DNA of 7,314 nucleotides from Bacteroidota bacterium (GCA_023429365.1 JAEYVW010000070.1:1-7314), one strand, 5' to 3'; numbered from the stretch's first letter, positions 1 to 6,382 are shown. A program made the numbers and translations. The notes: a model not told the origin generated them from the letters alone.

Positions 1-3000
1 ATCTCCCGGGTCGATAAAAACACATTGTCACCAATCACCATACCCGATGGTTTTGACGGATCATCGTGATAGATCCCATGACCCGCGAGATGAATGACTT
101 TATATTCGTCACTAAATAATGCCTGGATGATTTCCGCGCCGCTGCCCCTTGAGATTTTAGTGGTTTCAAACTCCGCCCGGGCAAAAATGTCAGATACCAG
201 TTCGCCTTCTTCCAGCGCACCCTGCAACTGGCTAACAAAACCTTTCAGATCGGGATCGGCAATGATCAACGCTGAGTCTTTTGAAACCGGGTTTATCTTT
301 AAGCGATAATCCTGGGTAGCCAGTTGCCGCACCATGCCCGCATTGATGCAAAGTGGTTTGGCATTGTGTGTACTGTCCTGCAACAATTCCCAGGGATAGG
401 ACGCTGTGTCCCTGTCAACGATCCAATTTATATTGGCCTGCTTTTTAAGTTGCTCTTTAAAATCGTTTGGCACCAGTAATTCAAAAATAGTCTTGGCCAG
501 TTTGGGTGTCCATTGATTGTTGGTCGACAGTTCATTGACAAGTTCCTGTACGATCTCGCGGCTTGTAAACAAATCACGTTGCTCTTCCCGTGCGCCGCCG
601 GTGGAAATATTGAACTGCATACCCCGTACCTTCGCTGATCGAAGGTCATACTCTTTCAATTTTACATTGATCCGTGTCCACCATTCGTCAGTATTATCAA
701 TGGGCAATCTTTCTCTTGAGCCCAATAGTTTTTTAATCTTCCTTTTTTCAAGCACTACTTTCAGTGTCTGGTCTTCTTCCTTTTCAATTTCATTCAACAC
801 ATAAAGGATATTCAACGCTCGGTCCTGGTACTGCTCGACAAACTCGATATGCGTTACCAGCTTCGACCCCTCTTTCAACGTCTGCCTGATCTTGTTATTC
901 GCGTTTTGAACACCCAGAATTACCGCGCGGACTGATTTTTCAACTGATAACCCTCCATAGGAACACGCGATTGCGAGTGAGGAAACGCCAACATTCCGGT
1001 CAGCGGGTAGATTATGATGATGCGAGTCAATGCTATTAAGGCTGAGCAGGTATTTGGCAACACCCTGCTCCACACTTTGCGTAAGCTGAAAAGCTGTGAG
1101 CGAACCTGGATCACCCAATCCAACAATGATTGCACCATTAAAATCCTTCTGATGCGTAACGATCACTTCACTGCTTCCGATCTCTCCCGGATACAATCCA
1201 AGCTGGTGTCTTTCGGTCAGCATTCCCCTCATATTATAATCGATCGCACGTTCCGCGTATAGAATACCATCATTAATAAAATGGCCGGCTAATAAAGGAT
1301 AAGATGAATATTTGAGATCACCGTTGCTGATCGAAACTTTGAGCGGCGTTTCACCCGACTCAACGATTCTTTCCCTGCCAAGGCCCAGCAGGGTGTTTTC
1401 TATACCTTCTGCACTGAGGTCAAAATCATTCACCTGCGGTGTACGGAACAATATCTCTGTGGCACGGATCGAAGGCCGTGTCTTCTTTAATAAAAGTGTA
1501 GAACCATACGCCAAAATCTCGGATATTGATTTAAACAAGCCCCGGTCATTCGACAAAGCACCGTGTGACACATCGGAATAATAAACCGTGTTGTTGTCGA
1601 TCATCGATTTTGGAATGCCGGAATCCCAGGTCACACTCTGGTCCCCGGCCGCCGTGCTAAGAAACACAAGCTTATTATTTTCATCCAGTTCATAGCCACT
1701 CGGAGTTGACTTATCCCGACCAGCGATATACACCGCGTTACTGAAATCGATCTCCTCTACTTTTGCATTGATCTTGTTGCGGTAAGCCCTGAAAATCTCA
1801 AGCTGCTTTTTGGGTGGGATCGGCCAGGCAGGATCACCGCAGGCTTTGCACATTTTTTTCCAGGTGGCTTCATTTGCAAAATCATTTTCTTCGTCATCGG
1901 TAAGTGGCAACAGGCTCAAAATACCGGGGAAATTGGTAAATATCTCCAGCAATTGTTTCTTGGTATGGAAAATATCGATCTTACTAAGCTTGTCGATGAT
2001 GGGATCCCGTCCAAACAATACATAGGGTATGCGAAATGAACCTCCCAACGGAGAGCCGAGAAATAACAGGCGAAATCCAGAAGACTGATTGAGCTTTTGC
2101 CAGGTATCGGGATAGTTGACGATAAAATCACGCACCAGTACCCCTCCCATGGAATGTCCCACCACTTTTACTGGCTGACTAAATGCCAGCAGCTCATTGA
2201 TCCGGTCATTAAACCCTTTCGCGCATTCGTTCAATTGCTGTCGCCAGTCGAAAGCGAATGTCACTACATCATATGTTTCACTGAGGTAATCGGCCAGATC
2301 CTTGTAGGAAGTTTTGATCAGTGAGTTAGCTTCTACCCCTTTTTCATTGATACCAAGATCAGATAGCTCACCGGCAAGAAAGCGGAAATAATTTATCCAG
2401 ATCAGTTTTCCATTGCGCGAAAGATTTGATCCCATGATACCCGGTAACAAGACAACAATGGGGCGTTTTCCCGTTACCGTATTCCTGAACACCTGGCCAC
2501 CTTCAAGTTTTAATAATGCGTTGCGATCTGCAAGTACCGAGGCGCCATCCTCCAGCCGTGCAAAGCCCGGGATCAGGGTTTCACCCGATGCTTTCAGGGC
2601 ATTGAGCAAAGCATCCTGAGTCTTTTGATTTTTGAAATAATGAAAATGATCCACTCCGCTCCCTTCATCAAAAAAATATTGTACGAGGCTGAGTCGCCTG
2701 GCACCATTGTACATGGAAGCCGTATTGACCACCAGGTCATTTTCGGCATCAAAAAATAACTTGCTGGCCAGCACTACCAGGGCTTTGAAGCTAAAGTTTA
2801 ACCGGCTGTTCCCTGATATCACGACCAGCGGGCTATCGATTGCACTCATCGGCCTTGGATAATTCAACACTTTGATAAACGGCGAATCGGGACTCATCGC
2901 TTCCAGCCCGGGCAGCACGGTGATGTCCTCCTTACAATCGATCACCGCTGTCAACAGGTTTTTGAAGGCGTTGAAAACAGGGTTCGCCACGCTTCCTACA

Positions 3001-3968
3001 GCCAGTCCAAGCAGGTTGAAGCTGATATTAAAAAAATGATCGAGCCTGTCTGAGGCAAGCGTGGTACCACTGGCAGGACAGGCCACACGGATAAATTTCT
3101 GCACCCTGATATTCCTGGATCGCAAAGCCTCCGCGATCGCACGGATATTTTTCACATCAGCATCACGGTTTTCCTTTCTTAAAAAACTGATCTCATCTTC
3201 TGAAAAGCCTGCGTTATTTTCATCATCTACACAAAACCTGGCTAGTATATCGCCTACAATTCCACCCCTCGAATGACTGATAAGGTGAACCGTAGCGCTG
3301 TCGGGTAGTTTTTTTACAAGGTCCAATACATTCTGCAACGGGCTGCGGGTAAGGGTTTCATGTTGATAGGCGAGAATATTTTTCTCGTAATTGTTGTGTA
3401 TATATTTCCAAAACTCAGATCCCTGCAGTTCGCCAAACGAACCCATGGTTGACGAACTGGTGCCGTGAAGGAATAAAAGGAAGGGTTGTTTATTATCAGG
3501 AAGGGTTTCTTCGATCAAATTGAAATCCACATCCACCCGGTACAAGCCTGGCTTACCAAGTTGCTTTTTCTCTAGGTCAAGGGCAAGTTCCTTTACACCT
3601 TTCTTTACTCCCTTCCTGGAAAAAACTTTCAACAATTTCAACGCCACATTACCAATGCCCCTTTCCGCAGTCGCTGGCTGAATAAATGCCGGCACTTCAA
3701 AACTGCCATCCGTTGAACGGCTTTTAATGCCTGCGGCTTCTGGAAAAACATCCTGGATGGTCTGATCGGAGCTTAGCCAGACGGTATTGTCTTCAAAAAC
3801 AAATTCAACAACCTGGTCTTTTTTCAGTGTGATGGTATGTCGCTCGGTCACCCCCCGGGTAGCGGTTCCAACGAGGTAGACATCCTCCAGCTTTAATGTA
3901 TCAGAACTCTCGGCAATGGCATAGCCCGGTTGTTTTTCACCACGAACAGTGAGCTTGTTAATCTTCAT
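1..3968 (-). CDS. Tandem alpha/beta-hydrolase / CHAT-domain protein (C-terminus missing, runs off the window)
   Basis: One uninterrupted frame gives 1322 residues plus a partial codon at the left edge. The ATG at 3966-3968 is the only sensible start, because an in-frame TAA lies at 3981-3983; there is no Shine-Dalgarno. Domains in order: N-terminal beta-rich region (about 1-155); first alpha/beta hydrolase (about 155-480) with an HGT oxyanion-type loop at 168-170, nucleophile elbow SHSRGG (Ser233), acid in NDLVV (Asp411) and His441 or His443; second, LCAT/PGAP1-like hydrolase (about 500-830) with LPGIMGS (508-514), GHSMGG (Ser606), GDQSV (Asp776) and SHG (His802); a middle domain (about 874-985) with NGDL, GLYPG and GLGDPG, resembling the M17 aminopeptidase N-domain; then a CHAT domain from about 1140 with YPWELL (Trp1193) and HLAGHG (His1297). 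CHAT domains are clan CD cysteine proteases related to caspases and separase; the cysteine should lie past the left edge. No signal peptide or membrane segment is evident, so it is probably cytosolic. I infer a signalling or defence role; substrates are unknown. Domain calls are from motifs alone, and family assignment of the CHAT part is the firmest. Confidence 0.9.
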   Translation of the reverse strand, partial: MKINKLTVRGEKQPGYAIAESSDTLKLEDVYLVGTATRGVTERHTITLKKDQVVEFVFEDNTVWLSSDQTIQDVFPEAAGIKSRSTDGSFEVPAFIQPATAERGIGNVALKLLKVFSRKGVKKGVKELALDLEKKQLGKPGLYRVDVDFNLIEETLPDNKQPFLLFLHGTSSSTMGSFGELQGSEFWKYIHNNYEKNILAYQHETLTRSPLQNVLDLVKKLPDSATVHLISHSRGGIVGDILARFCVDDENNAGFSEDEISFLRKENRDADVKNIRAIAEALRSRNIRVQKFIRVACPASGTTLASDRLDHFFNISFNLLGLAVGSVANPVFNAFKNLLTAVIDCKEDITVLPGLEAMSPDSPFIKVLNYPRPMSAIDSPLVVISGNSRLNFSFKALVVLASKLFFDAENDLVVNTASMYNGARRLSLVQYFFDEGSGVDHFHYFKNQKTQDALLNALKASGETLIPGFARLEDGASVLADRNALLKLEGGQVFRNTVTGKRPIVVLLPGIMGSNLSRNGKLIWINYFRFLAGELSDLGINEKGVEANSLIKTSYKDLADYLSETYDVVTFAFDWRQQLNECAKGFNDRINELLAFSQPVKVVGHSMGGVLVRDFIVNYPDTWQKLNQSSGFRLLFLGSPLGGSFRIPYVLFGRDPIIDKLSKIDIFHTKKQLLEIFTNFPGILSLLPLTDDEENDFANEATWKKMCKACGDPAWPIPPKKQLEIFRAYRNKINAKVEEIDFSNAVYIAGRDKSTPSGYELDENNKLVFLSTAAGDQSVTWDSGIPKSMIDNNTVYYSDVSHGALSNDRGLFKSISEILAYGSTLLLKKTRPSIRATEILFRTPQVNDFDLSAEGIENTLLGLGRERIVESGETPLKVSISNGDLKYSSYPLLAGHFINDGILYAERAIDYNMRGMLTERHQLGLYPGEIGSSEVIVTHQKDFNGAIIVGLGDPGSLTAFQLTQSVEQGVAKYLLSLNSIDSHHHNLPADRNVGVSSLAIACSYGGLSVEKSVRAVILGVQNANNKIRQTLKEGSKLVTHIEFVEQYQDRALNILYVLNEIEKEEDQTLKVVLEKRKIKKLLGSRERLPIDNTDEWWTRINVKLKEYDLRSAKVRGMQFNISTGGAREEQRDLFTSREIVQELVNELSTNNQWTPKLAKTIFELLVPNDFKEQLKKQANINWIVDRDTASYPWELLQDSTHNAKPLCINAGMVRQLATQDYRLKINPVSKDSALIIADPDLKGFVSQLQGALEEGELVSDIFARAEFETTKISRGSGAEIIQALFSDEYKVIHLAGHGIYHDDPSKPSGMVIGDNVFLSTRE

Positions 3969-4140
3969 GCGGATGGGTTTTTACAGTGTCGGTTTCGAGG
4001 CAACCGCTATAAACAAAACTCTACAGAGACTGGCGCTATTAATCAGGGCCGGTGATGGGGAGATGGCTATTATTAGGAAAAATTAAGAAAATTTTTCCGG
4101 CTGGCAATACTACTAAGCGGTAAGAAGAAGGATAGGGCTG

Positions 4141-4200
4141 AATATTGTTGAAAGTGGTTGAATGTTGTTGAAAATAGTTGAATGTGGTTAGAAGTGGCTT
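4141..4200. repeat. 10-bp-phased GTTGAA repeat (also readable as three 20-bp units)
   Basis: GTTGAA occurs at exactly 10-bp intervals, at 4147, 4157, 4167 and 4177, followed by a degenerate GTTAGA at 4187, with four variable bases between copies. As 20-bp units, 4141-4160 and 4161-4180 match at 17 of 20 positions, and 4181-4200 matches the first unit at 14 of 20. Ten base pairs is close to one helical turn, so all copies lie on about the same face of the DNA. It sits near the middle of a divergent spacer. Whether it is a protein-binding array, a bent-DNA element or simple slippage-derived sequence cannot be settled here. Confidence 0.75.
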
Positions 4201-4231
4201 GTTTATACAATTCATCCAACTGTTTTTACAA

Positions 4232-4251
4232 GTCATCTGTTTAGCGATGAC
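4232..4251. promoter_or_regulatory. Inverted repeat GTCATC-N8-GATGAC, possible operator
   Basis: A perfect 6-bp inverted repeat with an 8-bp spacer, about 75 bp upstream of the plus-strand start at 4325. Its size (20 bp) and position suit a dimeric regulator site, but no regulator gene is adjacent and a 6-bp arm can arise by chance. Confidence 0.3.
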
Positions 4252-4296
4252 AGCATTTCAGGGCCGGGCTTAATTTACAGCCTTAAACCTTAACCA

Positions 4297-4308
4297 CTGC
4301 TTCGGCAG
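4297..4308 (+). promoter_or_regulatory. CTGC-TTCG-GCAG hairpin in the 5' leader of the 4325 gene
   Basis: A 4-bp GC-rich stem closed by a C(UUCG)G loop, a sequence known to be unusually stable in RNA. It ends 16 bases before the ATG at 4325. The only purine-rich, weakly Shine-Dalgarno-like bases (AGGA, 4307-4310) begin inside its 3' arm. It could limit ribosome access or protect the 5' end if the transcript starts nearby; the start site is unknown. Confidence 0.3.
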
Positions 4309-4324
4309 GAAAATTAAACCGATC

Positions 4325-5167
4325 ATGAAAAAAAGACGTATCACTTTAGGCTCAGGATTTATCCTGGCCTGTATGCTTATCAGCACAAGCTTTCTCTTCT
4401 CATCCTATCATTCTAAAAAAATGGCCGACGAAGTCTGGAAAATGCTGGGACTCTCGAAGCAAAAGGGCACCGAAGGAATTAAAAACAGCTTCTTAAACGG
4501 CTACCTTTATTATTACGGTGCAAAGAATGCCAAAAACATAGCCGTAAACGATCGCGCCGCTATCGCGAAAGACCTGCTGCAATACACAAAAGATTATATC
4601 AGCGGCCAGGAATTTAAAACCCAGTATGAAACGATAAGAAAAAGTGCTAAACCAGAAGAGCCGGTTTTGAAACCACTGCGCAGCATCGCAGAAATACAGA
4701 AAGATGAGATTGCAAAAACGGAAAAAGCCTTAAAGGATACCGAAAAAACCATGAAAGAACTGGGGCCTGAATATGCCAAAGGCATGCAGGAGCTGGTTGA
4801 TATGTACAAGAAAAATTTAAAGGAATACCAAAATCCCAACCACCAGAATTTCTCGATCCTTGCCATGGGTGAGAAATACCAGCAGGAAGATGAAGAAAGA
4901 AGATATAAAGAACGTATGAAGCAATGGGAAGCCAACTATCCTGAAAATATAAAGGCTTTTATAGCCAATAAGCTGAAACGAATGCTCGATCAAACCAACG
5001 GCATCGATTACAATGCAGCCCTGGTAGAAAAATACGGTAAGAAAAGATTTGTGAACCCCACCTATGAAGGAAAAGGCACCGAATGGAAACAGGGCTTCAG
5101 GGCAGGAAAGGAAGTGACCGAACAAGCCCGTGCATTCGCGCAAAAATGGCTGGCGGAACTGGACTAG
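4325..5167 (+). CDS. Exported or membrane-anchored helical protein of unknown function, 280 aa
   Basis: I do not recognise the family. The N-terminus is a classic export signal: basic MKKRR (1-5), a hydrophobic core at about 6-25, then polar SSYHSKK. Cys16 in FILAC weakly resembles a lipobox, but the hydrophobic stretch continues past it, so type I cleavage after about residue 26-30 or an uncleaved anchor fits better. Residues 33-110 look helical and contain the aromatic run YLYYY at 60-64. Residues 120-170 are rich in Lys, Glu and Ala with a heptad-like pattern, so a coiled coil is plausible. Another strongly charged helical stretch covers about 183-225. The C-terminus ends in alternating charged and aromatic residues (Trp254, Phe258, Trp275). 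No catalytic motif is visible. The start ATG has no good ribosome binding site, as is usual in Bacteroidota. The gene diverges from the CHAT gene and appears monocistronic. Long open frames on the opposite strand (4594-4935, 4817-5179) are judged to be shadows. Confidence 0.88.
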   Translation: MKKRRITLGSGFILACMLISTSFLFSSYHSKKMADEVWKMLGLSKQKGTEGIKNSFLNGYLYYYGAKNAKNIAVNDRAAIAKDLLQYTKDYISGQEFKTQYETIRKSAKPEEPVLKPLRSIAEIQKDEIAKTEKALKDTEKTMKELGPEYAKGMQELVDMYKKNLKEYQNPNHQNFSILAMGEKYQQEDEERRYKERMKQWEANYPENIKAFIANKLKRMLDQTNGIDYNAALVEKYGKKRFVNPTYEGKGTEWKQGFRAGKEVTEQARAFAQKWLAELD

Positions 5168-5228
5168 TTCTGGAAACATAAGCTACAAAAGCAGCTTTTA
5201 GAACCAGAGTAAAACTTATATCGTCCTG

Positions 5229-5267
5229 AAAAAAAATAATTGCCGTGGAAAGCGGCAATTATTATTT
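5229..5267 (-). terminator. Intrinsic terminator, strongest for the minus strand
   Basis: An 11-bp perfect stem (5235-5245 with 5253-5263) encloses a 7-base loop. Read on the minus strand, the stem is followed by an uninterrupted run of T (the complement of the A run at 5229-5236), the textbook layout. It lies about 40 bp past the stop of the minus-strand gene at 5306-5542. On the plus strand the sequence after the stem is only ATTATTTATA, so it would work less well for the 4325 gene, whose stop is about 65 bp upstream. It may serve both genes. Confidence 0.75.
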
Positions 5268-5305
5268 ATATACCTGGGTAGTAAGTAAGTGCATCAAAAC
5301 CATTA

Positions 5306-5542
5306 TCACCAAAATTCGTGGTTCCTGCATTTGATAACTCCTTCTTCCTGCGCAGGCATACTCCAGCCTGAAAAATCTGCAGGTTTATTAAACACCTGCT
5401 TCTTTTCAAATTTCACGGGTAGTTTTTTAATAACGGCTGTATTTCCGGGTAAGCCGGGACGGCAAATCGAAGTAAACAGGGAGGCTGGTTCTCCCGGATC
5501 CTTCTGGCGGTTCAATTTTCTTTTTTCTTCCAGTACCTGCAT
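5306..5542 (-). CDS. Small hypothetical protein, 78 aa
   Basis: This frame starts at ATG 5540-5542, with an in-frame TAA two codons upstream (TAA-ACT-ATG), so the start is well bounded. It ends at TGA, about 40 bp before a strong minus-strand terminator, which is the main reason to prefer it over the overlapping 129-codon plus-strand frame at 5289-5678. The protein is basic and soluble: a charged N-terminus (EEKRKLNRQKD, 5-15), a Pro/Gly-rich middle (CRPGLPG, 27-33), a Lys-rich stretch (39-53) and a C-terminus with Trp60, Cys72, His75 and terminal Trp78. Two cysteines (27 and 72) are too few for a recognised zinc motif. It has no signal peptide or membrane segment. I recognise no family. A weak -7-like TTGCTTTG lies upstream on the minus strand at 5564-5571. 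It could still be a chance frame. Confidence 0.5.
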   Translation of the reverse strand: MQVLEEKRKLNRQKDPGEPASLFTSICRPGLPGNTAVIKKLPVKFEKKQVFNKPADFSGWSMPAQEEGVIKCRNHEFW

Positions 5543-5669
5543 AGTTTATTCAATAAGATTTGGCAAAGCAACCGAGTTACATGGGGCAGGAAATGCTGAC
5601 TTGCGAGATCAACAGGAACGAAGGAAGAGAACGGATCAGGGCACGGGTTTCAAAAAGGCAGGGAAAAAA

Positions 5670-5768
5670 AGAAGTTGATTGATATTGGATTTTGGTTAAT
5701 CGGAAATTGGATCGTGGCTTTCAAAATAAGATATTGGATGGATTGATAACTAGTATCAATCAACTTCT
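5670..5768. repeat. 99-bp element with 15-bp perfect terminal inverted repeats
   Basis: Bases 5670-5684 (AGAAGTTGATTGATA) are the exact reverse complement of 5754-5768. The 69 bp between them are A/T-rich and hold repeated TTGGAT-like words, including GATATTGGAT at 5681-5690 and ATATTGGAT again from 5731. It has no coding capacity. It could be a MITE-like non-autonomous element or a remnant of one, or it could fold as a long-range stem in RNA. No flanking target duplication is obvious, so mobility is not shown. Confidence 0.5.
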
Positions 5769-5823
5769 GTTGCAAATGTATAGGGTCGGTACATCAATGC
5801 CTAGCGGGGAAGTGCTGAATTTA

Positions 5824-5908
5824 ACGATGAAATCTACGATACATTTTATCGTAAATTTCCCATACCCTCCCCTCGTTGTCTTCGTTCTCGCTGACACGAT
5901 CCAATCGT
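5824..5908. repeat. Cluster of ACGAT/ATCGT inverted repeats
   Basis: Five copies of ACGAT or its complement ATCGT fall within about 85 bp. Four form two palindromes: TACGATA-N5-TATCGTA at 5835-5853 and ACGAT-CCA-ATCGT at 5896-5908; a single ACGAT lies at 5824-5828. The cluster ends 10 bp before the stop of the 122-codon minus-strand gene, so it lies in that gene's 3' region. There is no T run after either hairpin on the minus strand, which argues against simple intrinsic terminators. It could be an operator array or weak RNA hairpins. Confidence 0.4.
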
Positions 5909-5918
5909 ATCATTCCTT

Positions 5919-6287
5919 CTATTGTCCTGAAGGCGCTGTTAATTCACGCCCATGTTCATTCTGTTTTTCCAGTGTCCATTTATCGGTCATCCTGGTTTCT
6001 AGCCAGAGTTTTCCGGATTGACGCGACACCTGCCCGTTCAACCCAAACTCATAGTACAGGATTTTTTCCAGGGCCGATACGGTCATGTCATCCTGTATAT
6101 CAATCACACCATCGATGCTGAGACCTGCTTCTTTTAAGGTTGTCGTGGCCGGCAATCTTTTTGTTGCCACCGGTGCAGGTCCGCTTGAAACAGGCTGACT
6201 GAACTCCAGCTTCAAATAAGGATATTCAACACTAAACGCCTGCTGTACATCACTAATCTTTTTATCCCTGCTCAGATGAAGCAACAT
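5919..6287 (-). CDS. Conserved Bacteroidota small protein, 122 aa, unknown function
   Basis: I recognise the general pattern of a small Bacteroidota family of unknown function: an N-terminus near LxLSRDKKISDVQQAF (3-18), hydrophobic YPYLKLEF (22-29), a variable Pro/Ala/Thr-rich linker (about 31-50), and a conserved C-terminal half with MTVSALEKILYYEFGL (68-83), then QVSRQSGKLWLET and TDKWTLEKQNEHGRE (101-115). This recognition is from memory and unchecked. No catalytic site, signal peptide or membrane segment is visible; it looks like a small soluble alpha/beta protein. The frame is open back to a TTG at 6312-6314 (nine extra residues), but ATG at 6285-6287 fits the apparent family start better. 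The stop is TAG. It diverges from the universal stress protein gene across a 243-bp spacer holding a Crp/Fnr-type site, so shared stress or oxygen-linked control is possible but inferred. Confidence 0.8.
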   Translation of the reverse strand: MLLHLSRDKKISDVQQAFSVEYPYLKLEFSQPVSSGPAPVATKRLPATTTLKEAGLSIDGVIDIQDDMTVSALEKILYYEFGLNGQVSRQSGKLWLETRMTDKWTLEKQNEHGRELTAPSGQ

Positions 6288-6361
6288 ATTGTAAATTTTT
6301 CGATACACTTTCAATTGTAAAATTAGTTGAAGACAGAAGCGTCATACCTGACTTGAGGGCT

Positions 6362-6382
6362 TGATTAGAATGATTTTAATCA
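6362..6382. promoter_or_regulatory. 21-bp palindrome TGATTAGAA-TGA-TTTTAATCA, possible operator
   Basis: Two 9-bp arms match with one mismatch around a 3-bp centre. It lies 75 bp upstream of the minus-strand ATG at 6287 and about 150 bp upstream of the stress-protein start, so it is better placed to act on the former. The regulator is unknown; the sequence is A/T-rich, which raises the chance of coincidence. Confidence 0.4.

Larger units (their letters stand above)
3969..4324. other. Divergent intergenic region between the CHAT gene and the exported-protein gene
   Basis: This 356-bp spacer must carry the promoters of both flanking genes, which are transcribed away from each other. I find no convincing Bacteroidota promoter (TTTG, about 19 bp, TAnnTTTG) on either strand. 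The 65-codon minus-strand frame at 4039-4236 gets its Phe/Asn/Gln/Thr-rich centre from the phased repeat at 4147-4192 and does not look like a gene. The spacer holds that repeat, a GTCATC/GATGAC inverted repeat and a short UUCG hairpin, listed separately. Confidence 0.6.
5543..5918. other. 376-bp spacer between two minus-strand genes; no gene called
   Basis: No convincing coding region is present. The plus-strand frames crossing it (5289-5678, 5692-6021 and 5876-6121) are mostly antisense to the flanking genes and have unconvincing composition. The spacer contains an A/G-rich tract (about 5610-5673), a 99-bp segment bounded by 15-bp inverted repeats, and a cluster of ACGAT/ATCGT palindromes, listed separately. 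It presumably also carries the promoter of the 78-codon gene and the 3' end of the 122-codon transcript. Confidence 0.5.

Noticed and set aside
35..3276. Many short open frames on both strands within the long minus-strand gene
   Set aside because: All lie inside the 1322-codon frame, which has clear domain motifs. Those on the other strand or in other frames have no family features.
3969..4080. TAGAGTTTTG upstream of the CHAT gene as a -7 promoter element
   Set aside because: The gap between TA and TTTG is four bases rather than two, and no -33 TTTG is suitably placed.
4039..4236. 65-codon minus-strand frame in the divergent spacer
   Set aside because: Its middle is the translation of the 10-bp GTTGAA repeat (Thr/Phe/Asn/Gln-rich), with no features of a folded protein.
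4321..4400. Lipobox at Cys16 of the exported protein
   Set aside because: The hydrophobic stretch continues well past the cysteine and the -3/-2 residues (Ile, Leu) are poor, so a lipoprotein call is not supported.
4594..5179. Minus-strand frames of 113 and 120 codons opposite the exported-protein gene
   Set aside because: They are rich in Phe, Ser, Leu and Cys, as expected from the reverse complement of a Lys/Glu-rich gene, and they overlap each other. The plus-strand gene has a proper export signal.
5169..5208. Nested short inverted repeats TCTGG/CCAGA and AAGCT/AGCTT just after the 4325 gene
   Set aside because: The arms are only 5 bp and no T run follows, so I do not call a terminator or RNA element.
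5289..5678. 129-codon plus-strand frame
   Set aside because: It overlaps the 78-codon minus-strand gene, has irregular composition, and the nearby terminator faces the other way.
5692..6121. Plus-strand frames of 109 and 81 codons
   Set aside because: They are largely antisense to the 122-codon conserved gene and rich in Ser, Phe, His and Arg without recognisable motifs.
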